7,307 bases of DNA from an uncultured Clostridia bacterium (GCA_948664205.1 CAPNDH010000055.1:1-7307); one strand, 5' to 3'. Shown: positions 1 to 5,675, counted from the stretch's first letter. Numbers and translations are program-made. The notes: generated from the letters alone by a model not told the origin.

Positions 1-27
1 ACTAGATATTTGTGTTTAATACTAGTT

Positions 28-51
28 ACCCACTCGATTTAGCGAAGAGCC
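28..51. mobile_element. Putative terminal inverted repeat of an ISL3-like insertion sequence (one end only)
   Basis: Read on the minus strand, this stretch begins GGCTCTTCGCTAAATCGAGT and continues GGGT. That resembles, from memory, the terminal repeats of ISL3-family elements, which typically start GGCTCTT and carry GTGGGT about 20 bases in. If so, the body of the element lies to the left, outside the window, and its boundary is at base 51. ISL3-family elements make 8-bp target duplications, which would put one copy at 52-59. The mate end and the transposase are not in the window, so the call rests on this end alone. Confidence 0.4.
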
Positions 52-65
52 AAAAATGATATAAT
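38..65 (+). promoter_or_regulatory. Putative promoter of the PIN-like nuclease gene
   Basis: A perfect -10 hexamer TATAAT lies at 60-65. A weak -35 candidate, TTTAGC at 38-43 (three of six matches to TTGACA), sits 16 bp upstream and falls inside the putative insertion-sequence end. Transcription would start near 72, leaving a leader of about 65 bases that holds a perfect dyad. The -10 is convincing; the -35 is not. Confidence 0.45.
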
Positions 66-91
66 ATAGACATAATACGGTTGGAAGATTA

Positions 92-106
92 TTGTAAAAT
101 TTACAA
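92..106. promoter_or_regulatory. Operator-like 15-bp dyad upstream of the PIN-like gene
   Basis: TTGTAAAATTTACAA is a perfect inverted repeat with 7-bp arms and a single central base. It lies just downstream of the -10 element and 30 bases before the start codon. That is a position where a repressor would block transcription. The downstream protein has a helix-turn-helix-like segment, so autoregulation is possible, but this is inference. In AT-rich DNA a short dyad like this can also arise by chance. Confidence 0.3.
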
Positions 107-136
107 CATCTTATACACAGAAAGGTAGGTAGCATC

Positions 137-982
137 ATGAAAAACAGAGAAATTGGTCATATTATATCAAAAGGAGGTAATGTAGAAGACATACGGAAAG
201 TAATTCCTAAATTTCCAGCTAATCCAACAAAAGATACTTTTGTTAAATTGGGTTATGCAGAATCTACTGCTAGGCGGTATATTTCTTTATTAAATCAGAA
301 CAACTCTAACAAAGCAACTGAAAAAACACAGAGTTGTGTTGAAGTACAGACAGATGACCTTATGAATCTGGTTCAATCTGCTAATGCTAATTATGATAAT
401 ATATTAGTTGACACATGTGCTTTAACATCTGAACAAGGCAGGAATATAATAGATAATGCTAAGCAGGTAACATTTATATTTGCAACATTGGAGGAAATGG
501 ACAAAAAGAAAAAGAATGGCACAAAGTCCTTGACAGAAAATATAAAAGAATATACTTCTAAAATATTGAGTTCTCCTGACAAATATATGCTATCAAGGTT
601 CAGCGGATATTCCGACGAGCAATATGTTGATAACATATTGTTGCAATATATGCAAATACTGCCTAAGCAAATCAGACCAACATTGCTAACAGCAGATAGA
701 AACTTAGCAGCTAAAGCAGTGGCTTTTGAGTTGAATTATATTTTTGTAGAGCAAAATGGAAATACAAAACCTAATAAAAAACTTGGTCATGGCATTTTTC
801 TATCTAAAAGAAATGATGAACTTTACATTTTTAATAAGGGAACTTTTAAATTTGAAATTCATCGTGATGGAAATATAATACCAGGTGTAGCCAACGTAGA
901 AATTAAGGTTCAGCATGGAGATACTCTACAGGTATATGAAAAAAAGAATTCTAAAATCACAAAGCATGTCATAAATATATGA
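137..982 (+). CDS. PIN-like nuclease with N-terminal helix-turn-helix-like segment
   Basis: The product has 281 residues. Residues 33-53 look like a helix-turn-helix (TFVKLGYAESTARRYISLL). Residues 88-205 look like a PIN ribonuclease fold: ILVDTCAL supplies the first Asp (D92), TLEEMD an acidic residue (E119/E120), YVDNILLQY a third (D165), and LLTADRNLA the last Asp (D187). Residues 215-281 appear to be a small beta-rich domain. PIN domains usually cleave RNA using metal ions held by such acidic residues. No antitoxin-like partner is adjacent, so it is not an obvious VapBC pair. The start has GAAAGG at 120-125, 11 bases upstream. Codon use (CGG, CTT, CTG, many T-ending codons) and a TGA stop differ from the rest of the window, suggesting transfer. 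It has its own promoter and terminator. The PIN assignment is motif-based; the biological role is unknown. Confidence 0.7.
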   Translation: MKNREIGHIISKGGNVEDIRKVIPKFPANPTKDTFVKLGYAESTARRYISLLNQNNSNKATEKTQSCVEVQTDDLMNLVQSANANYDNILVDTCALTSEQGRNIIDNAKQVTFIFATLEEMDKKKKNGTKSLTENIKEYTSKILSSPDKYMLSRFSGYSDEQYVDNILLQYMQILPKQIRPTLLTADRNLAAKAVAFELNYIFVEQNGNTKPNKKLGHGIFLSKRNDELYIFNKGTFKFEIHRDGNIIPGVANVEIKVQHGDTLQVYEKKNSKITKHVINI

Positions 983-1011
983 TTAATTTTTTATAACAAA
1001 TCATTTCTACC

Positions 1012-1049
1012 AAACGGGAAACTAATAATTATAGTTTTCCGTTTTTCTT
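1012..1049 (+). terminator. Rho-independent terminator of the PIN-like gene
   Basis: Bases 1012-1024 pair with 1032-1044 to give a 13-bp stem containing one G-U pair and a 7-base loop. The right arm runs directly into a T-rich tract (TTTTTCTT, 1042-1049). It begins 30 bases after the TGA stop at 980-982, which supports TGA being a true stop for that gene. Confidence 0.8.
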
Positions 1050-1068
1050 CGATAATAAAAACAAATAA

Positions 1069-1094
1069 CATAATACTTGTCATCAAGTATTATG
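1069..1094. repeat. Perfect 11-bp hairpin, possible minus-strand or bidirectional terminator
   Basis: CATAATACTTG (1069-1079) is followed by the 4-base loop TCAT and its exact reverse complement CAAGTATTATG (1084-1094). On the plus strand only a weak T-rich stretch follows. On the minus strand the stem is followed by TTATTTGTTTTT, so it would work better as a terminator for leftward transcription. No minus-strand gene is visible between here and the right edge, so its role is uncertain. Confidence 0.5.
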
Positions 1095-1110
1095 CTATTT
1101 AACTTTTCAT

Positions 1111-1139
1111 CATAGGACTATGCCTATGGCATTGGCATA
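1111..1139. repeat. Cluster of overlapping short palindromes (TATGCC...GGCATA)
   Basis: CATAGG (1111-1116) can pair with CCTATG (1123-1128). TATGCC (1119-1124) can pair with GGCATA (1134-1139), and ATGCC (1120-1124) with GGCAT (1128-1132). The pairings are mutually exclusive. The TATGCC/GGCATA core also forms the tip of the large hairpin at 2658-2684, which hints at a shared short repeat family. Confidence 0.4.
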
Positions 1140-1236
1140 CCGCCTCAAATATCTATATTTTCCAAATTATATAATGATTTTTTATAGAAGTCAACAACTT
1201 AAAAACAAAAGTTTGTAAAAAATAATCTAATAAGTA

Positions 1237-1270
1237 TTGAAAATTATAAATGATTAGTGTATATTATAAT
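1237..1270 (+). promoter_or_regulatory. Putative promoter of the exchanger operon
   Basis: TTGAAA at 1237-1242 and TATATT at 1260-1265 are separated by 17 bp and each match the consensus at five of six positions. An overlapping perfect TATAAT lies at 1265-1270, but its spacing to TTGAAA is too long. Transcription would begin about 30 bases before the start codon at 1300. Confidence 0.55.
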
Positions 1271-1299
1271 ATGTTCAAAATGAAAAGGAGAAATATAGA

Positions 1300-2253
1300 A
1301 TGTTTTTATCAATTATATTGATAGTAGTTGGATTTATCCTACTTATAGTAGGAGCAGATATGTTAGTAAATGGGGCAAGTGGAGTAGCTAAAAAGTTTCA
1401 TATACCAGAAATAATAATAGGGCTTACAATTGTTTCTATTGGAACCTCTATGCCAGAGTTATTTGTAAGTATAACTTCTGCAATAGATGGCTATTCAGAT
1501 ATGGCAATAGGAAATGTTGTTGGAAGTAATTTGTGTAATTTATTATTAATTTTAGGATTAGCAAGTATACTAAGACCTGTTAAATTCCAAAAAGAAACAA
1601 TAAAATATGAAATACCAATGTGCTTGATATTTACAATAATACTTATGATATTTGCAAGCACAGGAGGTACAATATCAAAAGTAGAAGCAATAGGTTTATT
1701 AATTCTATTTATCTTATTTATTGGATATACAATAATTATGGCAAAAAAGCAAAGTATAAATAATGCATTAGTTGAATTAGAAGAAGAAGAAAAAAAGCAA
1801 AATAATATAGTAAAAAATATAATATTTATAATACTAGGAATTATTGCACTGAAAATAGGAGGAGACTTAGCAGTAAATAATGCTGTAAATGTTGCAAAAA
1901 TTGTAGGACTAAGTGAAAAAATAATAAGTTTAACAATACTTGCAATAGGGACAAGCCTTCCAGAGCTTGTAACAAGTGTAGTAGCAGCACTAAAAGGAGA
2001 TAGCGATATTGCAATAGGCAATATAATAGGCTCAAATATATTTAATATATTATTAATACTAGGAGTTTCAGCAATAATAAAACCTATTACATATAATATG
2101 TCATATAATTTTGATTTAATGCTTTTAGCCGTCTCAACAATAATATTAGCAATATTCCCATATATACCACCTAAAAGGGAAATGAGTAGATTAAATGGAG
2201 TATTATATTGCTTGATGTATGCTTCATATATAGGAATGCTATTTATGAAATAA
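1300..2253 (+). CDS. Sodium/calcium exchanger, CaCA family (YrbG-like)
   Basis: This 317-residue inner-membrane protein has about ten hydrophobic segments and the two internal alpha repeats of the CaCA family. Repeat one carries GTSMPE (residues 48-53) and GNVVGSN (71-77); repeat two carries GTSLPE (217-222) and GNIIGSN (240-246). E53 and E222 correspond to the ion-binding glutamates of the archaeal exchanger NCX_Mj. An acidic, lysine-rich loop at 150-170 separates the halves, as is usual. Family members swap sodium or protons for calcium or related cations. At the position I align with Asp240 of NCX_Mj this protein has Asn249, so cation choice may differ. The length is normal and the start has AAGGAG at 1285-1290, nine bases upstream. 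It is followed 18 bases later by the TfoX-domain gene, probably on the same transcript. Confidence 0.9.
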   Translation: MFLSIILIVVGFILLIVGADMLVNGASGVAKKFHIPEIIIGLTIVSIGTSMPELFVSITSAIDGYSDMAIGNVVGSNLCNLLLILGLASILRPVKFQKETIKYEIPMCLIFTIILMIFASTGGTISKVEAIGLLILFILFIGYTIIMAKKQSINNALVELEEEEKKQNNIVKNIIFIILGIIALKIGGDLAVNNAVNVAKIVGLSEKIISLTILAIGTSLPELVTSVVAALKGDSDIAIGNIIGSNIFNILLILGVSAIIKPITYNMSYNFDLMLLAVSTIILAIFPYIPPKREMSRLNGVLYCLMYASYIGMLFMK

Positions 2254-2271
2254 GAAAGGAGAAATAAAAAT

Positions 2272-2592
2272 ATGGCAACTACAAATGAGTATATAGAATA
2301 TGTATGTGAACAAATAAATGGAATAGGAGCTATTAGATATAAAAAAATGTTTGGAGAATTCATGGTATATGTTAATGACAAGCCAGTTATTATAGTTTGC
2401 GATAACAATGCATTTGTAAAGAAACTAGAATGTATAGAAGAAATGATGAAAGATGCAAAATCAGGATATCCATATAAAGGAGCAAAAGAACATTATATAC
2501 TAGATATTGATAATTCGGAATTTTGCAAAAGTGTTGTAAGCAAAATAGAAGAAGTAACGCCTATACCAAAACCAAAGAAAAAGAAAGAATAA
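2272..2592 (+). CDS. TfoX N-terminal-domain protein
   Basis: This 106-residue protein matches the TfoX/Sxy N-terminal domain pattern. It has an early RYKKMFGEFMVYVND stretch (about residues 22-36), then VIIVCDNNAFVK (39-50), a GYPYKGAKEHYILDID segment (65-80) and a lysine-rich tail. In Gammaproteobacteria, Sxy/TfoX is a coactivator of competence genes and has a second, C-terminal domain; that domain is absent here. Stand-alone N-domain proteins are common in Bacillota and their role is unknown, so competence should not be assumed. AGGAG at 2257-2261 lies ten bases upstream of the ATG. It is the last gene of the unit with the exchanger and is followed eight bases later by a strong terminator. 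Confidence 0.8.
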   Translation: MATTNEYIEYVCEQINGIGAIRYKKMFGEFMVYVNDKPVIIVCDNNAFVKKLECIEEMMKDAKSGYPYKGAKEHYILDIDNSEFCKSVVSKIEEVTPIPKPKKKKE

Positions 2593-2600
2593 AAATAAAT

Positions 2601-2648
2601 AAAGTAAGTTTAAAAAGTAGCATTTTGCTAAATTAAACTTACTTTTTT
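2601..2648 (+). terminator. Rho-independent terminator of the exchanger/TfoX unit
   Basis: AAAGTAAGTTTAA (2601-2613) pairs perfectly with 2633-2645. Within it, TAGCA (2618-2622) pairs with TGCTA (2626-2630) across a three-base loop, stacking a second helix on the first. Six T residues follow at 2643-2648. The stem begins eight bases after the stop codon. Confidence 0.85.
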
Positions 2649-2695
2649 ATATAGTAGGAAAGTTATGCCAGTGGCATAACTTTCTGTACTATATA
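2648..2695. repeat. Large two-part hairpin, 21 paired positions, not a terminator
   Basis: The outer arms TATATAGTA (2648-2656) and TACTATATA (2687-2695) are exact reverse complements. The inner arms GAAAGTTATGCC (2658-2669) and GGCATAACTTTC (2673-2684) are also exact. Only one and two unpaired bases separate the two stems, and the loop is AGT. No T-tract follows on the plus strand. The left arm starts within the T-tract of the preceding terminator. It could be an RNA processing signal, a small palindromic repeat element or part of a leader. Confidence 0.6.
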
Positions 2696-2697
2696 AT
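2692..2697 (+). promoter_or_regulatory. Possible -10 element upstream of the bile salt hydrolase gene
   Basis: A perfect TATAAT lies at 2692-2697, after the upstream terminator. There is no good -35 hexamer at 16-18 bp spacing, and the element overlaps the outer arm of the large hairpin. If used, the transcript would carry the 2711-2745 stem-loop in a leader of about 110 bases. A weaker alternative is TATAAA at 2770-2775. Confidence 0.3.
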
Positions 2698-2710
2698 TAT
2701 GGCGGAAGTT

Positions 2711-2760
2711 AGATTTTGTAGCAGTTTCCAGTGCATACAAAATCTTGGTTTCGGTTTTTT
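2711..2760 (+). promoter_or_regulatory. Stem-loop with trailing T-tract in the leader of the bile salt hydrolase gene
   Basis: AGATTTTGTA (2711-2720) pairs perfectly with TACAAAATCT (2736-2745). GCA (2721-2723) and TGC (2732-2734) extend the helix across one bulged A, leaving an eight-base loop. Nine bases later come six T residues (2755-2760). The gap is too long for a textbook terminator, so an attenuator, a processing signal or another structured leader are all possible. It does not match a riboswitch class that I recognise. Confidence 0.4.
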
Positions 2761-2813
2761 AGTATTTTTATAAAAATATATGTAATAATATAAATAACTA
2801 AGGAGGGGTGTAA

Positions 2814-3788
2814 ATGTGTACAGCAGTAACATATAAAACAAAAGATTTTTATTTTGGACGTACATTAGATTATGAATTTTCTTATGGAGATGAAGTAACA
2901 ATAACTCCGAGAAATTATCCATTTCATTTTATAGAAGAAGGAAATATAGATACTCATTATGCAATAATTGGTATGGCATATGTAACAGAAAATTACCCAT
3001 TATATTATGATGGGGTAAATGAAAAAGGCCTAGCAATAGCAGGATTAAATTTTGTAGGTAATAGCTACTATAACGAAAAGGTAGAAGGAAAAGATAATAT
3101 AACTCAATTTGAATTTATACCATGGATTTTAAGTAAGTGTGCCACTGTAAATGAAGCACGAAAACTAATTGAGAAAATAAATTTAATAGATAGACAATTT
3201 AATGAAATTTTACCAGTAGCACAGCTTCACTGGATTATATCAGACAGTAGCGAAAGTATAACAGTAGAAGCTTTAAAAGAAGGTATAAAAATATATGAAA
3301 ACCCAGTAGGAGTATTAACCAATAACCCAACTTTTGATATGCAAATGTTTAACCTAAATAACTATATGAGTTTATCAACAAAAGAACCACAAAATACATT
3401 TTCAAAAGATATAAATTTAAAAACATATAGTCGTGGAATGGGAGCAATAGGTTTACCAGGTGATTTGTCATCACAATCAAGATTTGTACGAGCATCATTT
3501 GTAAAATTGAACTCAATTTCTCCAGAAGGGGAAAAAGAAAGTGTTAGTCAATTTTTTCATATATTAAATTCAGTAGACCAACAAAGAGGTTGTTGTGATT
3601 TAGAAGATGACAAATACGAAATAACAATATATACTTCATGTTGTAATACAAACAAAGGAATATATTACTATACAACTTATGATAATCATCAAATTACAGC
3701 AGTAGATATGAATAAGGAAAATTTAGACAGCAGTGAACTTATAAGATACCCTACAATAAAAGATGAACAAATAAATATACAAAATTAA
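2814..3788 (+). CDS. Choloylglycine hydrolase family protein, probable bile salt hydrolase
   Basis: This 324-residue Ntn-hydrolase closely resembles the Clostridium perfringens bile salt hydrolase in length and layout. Removal of Met1 would expose the nucleophile Cys2 in MCTAVTYKTKD. Other expected active-site residues are visible: R16 and D19 in FGRTLDYE, N79 in AGLNF, N170 in GVLTNNPTFD, and R223 in SRFVR. An Asn at the N79 position is typical of bile salt hydrolases, whereas penicillin V acylases often have Tyr there. The enzyme would cut glycine or taurine from conjugated bile acids, probably in the cytoplasm since no signal peptide is seen. Two CC pairs (260-261, 276-277) are noticeable extra cysteines. 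The start has a very strong AGGAGG at 2801-2806, seven bases upstream. It is monocistronic, with structured DNA before it and a terminator after it. Substrate choice between bile salts and other N-acyl amides cannot be settled by sequence. Confidence 0.88.
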   Translation: MCTAVTYKTKDFYFGRTLDYEFSYGDEVTITPRNYPFHFIEEGNIDTHYAIIGMAYVTENYPLYYDGVNEKGLAIAGLNFVGNSYYNEKVEGKDNITQFEFIPWILSKCATVNEARKLIEKINLIDRQFNEILPVAQLHWIISDSSESITVEALKEGIKIYENPVGVLTNNPTFDMQMFNLNNYMSLSTKEPQNTFSKDINLKTYSRGMGAIGLPGDLSSQSRFVRASFVKLNSISPEGEKESVSQFFHILNSVDQQRGCCDLEDDKYEITIYTSCCNTNKGIYYYTTYDNHQITAVDMNKENLDSSELIRYPTIKDEQINIQN

Positions 3789-3792
3789 TTCT

Positions 3793-3821
3793 AAAGGAAT
3801 AGTTGCGAACTATTCCTTTTT
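3793..3821 (+). terminator. Rho-independent terminator of the bile salt hydrolase gene
   Basis: AAAGGAATAGTT (3793-3804) and AACTATTCCTTT (3808-3819) form a perfect 12-bp stem around the loop GCG. Five T residues lie at 3817-3821. It starts four bases after the stop codon and separates this gene from the downstream operon. Confidence 0.9.
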
Positions 3822-3875
3822 GTGTTAATATTTGACTATAAAATAATAATTTTAAATTAAGGAGCTAATATAGTA

Positions 3876-4316
3876 ATGGAAGATTTAAATACATTAGAAA
3901 AATTAGAAGAATATTTTAAAAAAGTAAATTGCTATGGTGAATATAACTACTGTTTTACATGTCAAATAGAACCATCAATACTTCCTATGTTATTTGGAGC
4001 AGTTGGAGCAATTATTGAAGTGAAAAGAAACAAAAATGTAATGGGATATTTATTTAATAAGTTTGATAAAGGTATATGCCTTATTCCAATAGTTTCAGAT
4101 ACATTAACAAAAAATAGAATTGATATAGATAATTATGTTTTTATAAATAATGATGAAATAGAAAAAGTAATTATAAAAAATGAAGATATAGTCTATAAAA
4201 AAATAAAAATAATTCTAAAAAATAAAACAAAATATACTATGAGAGCTGTAAAAAAGATTAAAAATATTGAATATCATGAGAAAAACTTAAATAACTTTCT
4301 TTCATTTTACAAATAA
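3876..4316 (+). CDS. Hypothetical protein, possibly with a PH-like beta fold
   Basis: I do not recognise this 146-residue protein as a named family. It is lysine- and isoleucine-rich and has no signal peptide. One hydrophobic stretch (residues 35-47, including MLFGAVGAII) is too short and isolated to call a membrane segment. Residues 56-140 alternate short beta-like strands and end in a helix. The order, with LIPIVSDTL, an acidic DEIEKVII segment and KIKIILKNKTKYTM, resembles bacterial PH-like domains, but this is only a fold guess. The start has AAGGAG at 3859-3864, 11 bases upstream. It is the first gene after a terminator and the gap to the ZIP ribosome binding site is about 20 bases, so it probably leads the operon. 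No convincing promoter is visible. Confidence 0.7.
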   Translation: MEDLNTLEKLEEYFKKVNCYGEYNYCFTCQIEPSILPMLFGAVGAIIEVKRNKNVMGYLFNKFDKGICLIPIVSDTLTKNRIDIDNYVFINNDEIEKVIIKNEDIVYKKIKIILKNKTKYTMRAVKKIKNIEYHEKNLNNFLSFYK

Positions 4317-4337
4317 TAAAAAATAAGAATGAAAAGA

Positions 4338-4393
4338 AAGGAAGAATTATATGCGGGTTAGTTATTGGATTAATAATACCATTTATAGGTACA
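4338..4393 (+). other. Broken start region of the ZIP transporter gene (probable one-base frameshift)
   Basis: AAGGAAG at 4338-4344 sits six bases upstream of ATG at 4351, an ideal initiation site. From this ATG, however, the frame reads MRVSYWINN and stops after 26 codons. The frame of the ZIP protein continues upstream of 4394 as LVIGLIIPFIGT, clearly the first membrane segment, but contains no ATG, GTG or TTG there. Removing one G from the GGG run at 4355-4357 joins the two, giving MRLVIGLIIPFIGTMLG and a 258-residue protein. The extra base may be a real mutation or a sequence error. Confidence 0.7.
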
Positions 4394-5128
4394 ATGTTAG
4401 GTTCAGCAATGGTATTTTTTATGAGAAATAAAATAAATAATAAAATAAAAAAATTACTTTTAGGTTTTGCAGCAGGTGTAATGATAGCGGCGTCAATTTG
4501 GTCACTACTTATACCATCACTAAACATGGCAGAAGAACAAGGAAAAAATGGCTGGGTTCCATCTGCAATAGGTTTCTTATTAGGAATGGTATTTTTATTA
4601 ATTTTAGATAGTATAATTCCACATATGCACTTAGAAAGCACTAAACCAGAAGGAATGAAGTCACGTTTAAAGAAAACAACAATGCTAATTCTTGCAGTAA
4701 CACTTCATAATTTGCCAGAAGGAATGGCAGTAGGAGTAACATTTGCTGGTGCTATTCTGGGGAATAGCGGAATTACAGTAGCAGGAGCATTTATATTATC
4801 TATTGGAATTGCAATACAAAACTTTCCAGAAGGAGCCATAATATCAATGCCATTAAAAAGTGAAGGAATGTCAAAACCAAAAGCATTTTTATATGGAACA
4901 CTATCTGGAATAGTAGAGCCAATAGGAGCAATAATAACAATATTATTAACAAATATAGTAATACCAATACTTCCATACCTACTATCATTTGCAGCAGGAG
5001 CAATGATATATGTTGTAGTAGAAGAACTGATACCAGAATCGCAAGCAGGAGAGCACTCAAACATAGGGACAATAGGTGTAGCAATAGGGTTTGTTATTAT
5101 GATGATTTTGGATGTGGCACTAGGCTAG
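4394..5128 (+). CDS. ZIP-family divalent metal transporter (N-terminus probably disrupted)
   Basis: This membrane protein reads as 244 residues from ATG 4394, though the true start is probably 4351 (see the entry for 4338-4393). About eight hydrophobic segments are expected once the first is restored. Numbered from 4394, the ZIP metal-site motifs are HNLPEG (residues 105-110) and QNFPEG (142-147). Further acidic residues are E175 in VEPIGA and E210/E211 in VVEELIPES. A short histidine-poor loop at 79-94 separates the halves; HMH lies just before it. ZIP proteins bring zinc, iron, manganese or similar ions into the cytoplasm; the metal cannot be chosen here. The ATG at 4394 has no ribosome binding site and would remove half of the first membrane segment, so as read the gene may be poorly expressed. 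The histidine phosphatase gene follows after 25 bases. Confidence 0.88.
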   Translation: MLGSAMVFFMRNKINNKIKKLLLGFAAGVMIAASIWSLLIPSLNMAEEQGKNGWVPSAIGFLLGMVFLLILDSIIPHMHLESTKPEGMKSRLKKTTMLILAVTLHNLPEGMAVGVTFAGAILGNSGITVAGAFILSIGIAIQNFPEGAIISMPLKSEGMSKPKAFLYGTLSGIVEPIGAIITILLTNIVIPILPYLLSFAAGAMIYVVVEELIPESQAGEHSNIGTIGVAIGFVIMMILDVALG

Positions 5129-5153
5129 AGAATAATAAAGGAGAAAAACAATA

Positions 5154-5675
5154 ATGAAATTATATGTAATAAGACATGGAGAAACTGATATGGGTAAAAA
5201 CAGAGTTATCGCTACTGTTGAAGAACCTTTAAATGAAAAAGGAAAAGAACAAGCAATAAATGTTGGAAAAGAGTTAAATTCTCTAAATATAGACTTAATA
5301 TACTGTTCTCCTATTGGGAGAGCAAAACATACATTAGAATTACTTAATCTAAAAAAGGATATACCTGTAATTATAGAAGATAGAATAAAAGAAAGAGATG
5401 TTGGAGTATATGAAAAAGTAAGTTTTCATGATATAGATTGGAAGATATTTTGGGGATATAATTCAGAAACAAAATATACTAAATTAGAATCAATGAAAAA
5501 TGTATATAAAAGAGTTGCTAGTTTTTTAGATGAACTTAAAGAAAAACATAAAGATAAAAATATATTATTGGTAACTCATGGAGGAGTATCAAGAGCAATT
5601 TATTGGTATTTTAATGGGATTGATAATACTTTATTTACATGTGAAAATTGTAAAATATATGAATATAATATTTAG
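5154..5675 (+). CDS. Histidine phosphatase family protein (phosphoglycerate mutase-like)
   Basis: This 173-residue cytoplasmic protein has the features of branch-1 histidine phosphatases. IRHGET near the N-terminus gives R7 and the phospho-accepting H8. SPIGRAKHT supplies R56, RIKERDVG the general acid E80, and LVTHGG the second histidine H142. The family removes phosphate from sugars, nucleotides, cofactors or cobalamin precursors; at this length it is more likely a small-molecule phosphatase than a glycolytic mutase. No cobalamin genes are nearby. AAAGGAG at 5137-5143 lies ten bases upstream of the ATG. It lies between a metal transporter and a Nudix hydrolase in an apparent operon; the substrate is unknown. 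Confidence 0.87.
   Translation: MKLYVIRHGETDMGKNRVIATVEEPLNEKGKEQAINVGKELNSLNIDLIYCSPIGRAKHTLELLNLKKDIPVIIEDRIKERDVGVYEKVSFHDIDWKIFWGYNSETKYTKLESMKNVYKRVASFLDELKEKHKDKNILLVTHGGVSRAIYWYFNGIDNTLFTCENCKIYEYNI

Larger units (their letters stand above)
983..1299. other. 317-bp intergenic region between the PIN-like gene and the exchanger operon
   Basis: This gap holds, in order, the terminator of the PIN-like gene (1012-1049), a perfect 11-bp hairpin (1069-1094), a cluster of overlapping short palindromes (1111-1139) and the promoter of the exchanger gene (1237-1265). Between 1140 and 1236 I see only AT-rich sequence with no credible reading frame or structure. Confidence 0.6.

Noticed and set aside
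137..982. VapBC toxin-antitoxin pair
   Set aside because: The protein is about twice the length of VapC and no small antitoxin gene lies directly upstream or downstream within the window.
1261..1272. ATATTATAATAT palindrome as an operator
   Set aside because: It consists only of A and T, overlaps the -10 region and is expected by chance in sequence this AT-rich.
1491..2408. Long minus-strand open frame of 305 codons opposite the exchanger and TfoX genes
   Set aside because: It mirrors the hydrophobic exchanger gene, spans two genes with clear family motifs and has no ribosome binding site or recognisable protein features.
2272..2592. Competence regulator gene (sxy/tfoX)
   Set aside because: Only the N-terminal domain is present and no competence genes are nearby, so the gene symbol and a competence role are not supported.
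2689..2922. Minus-strand frame of 77 codons over the structured leader and the start of the bile salt hydrolase gene
   Set aside because: It overlaps the hairpins and a well-supported gene and shows no family features.
3832..3858. TTGACT ... TAAATT as a promoter for the operon starting at 3876
   Set aside because: The spacer is only 15 bp and the start of transcription would fall at or after the AAGGAG ribosome binding site at 3859-3864. A TTGCGA/TAATAT pair (3803-3831) has better spacing but overlaps the upstream terminator and is weak.
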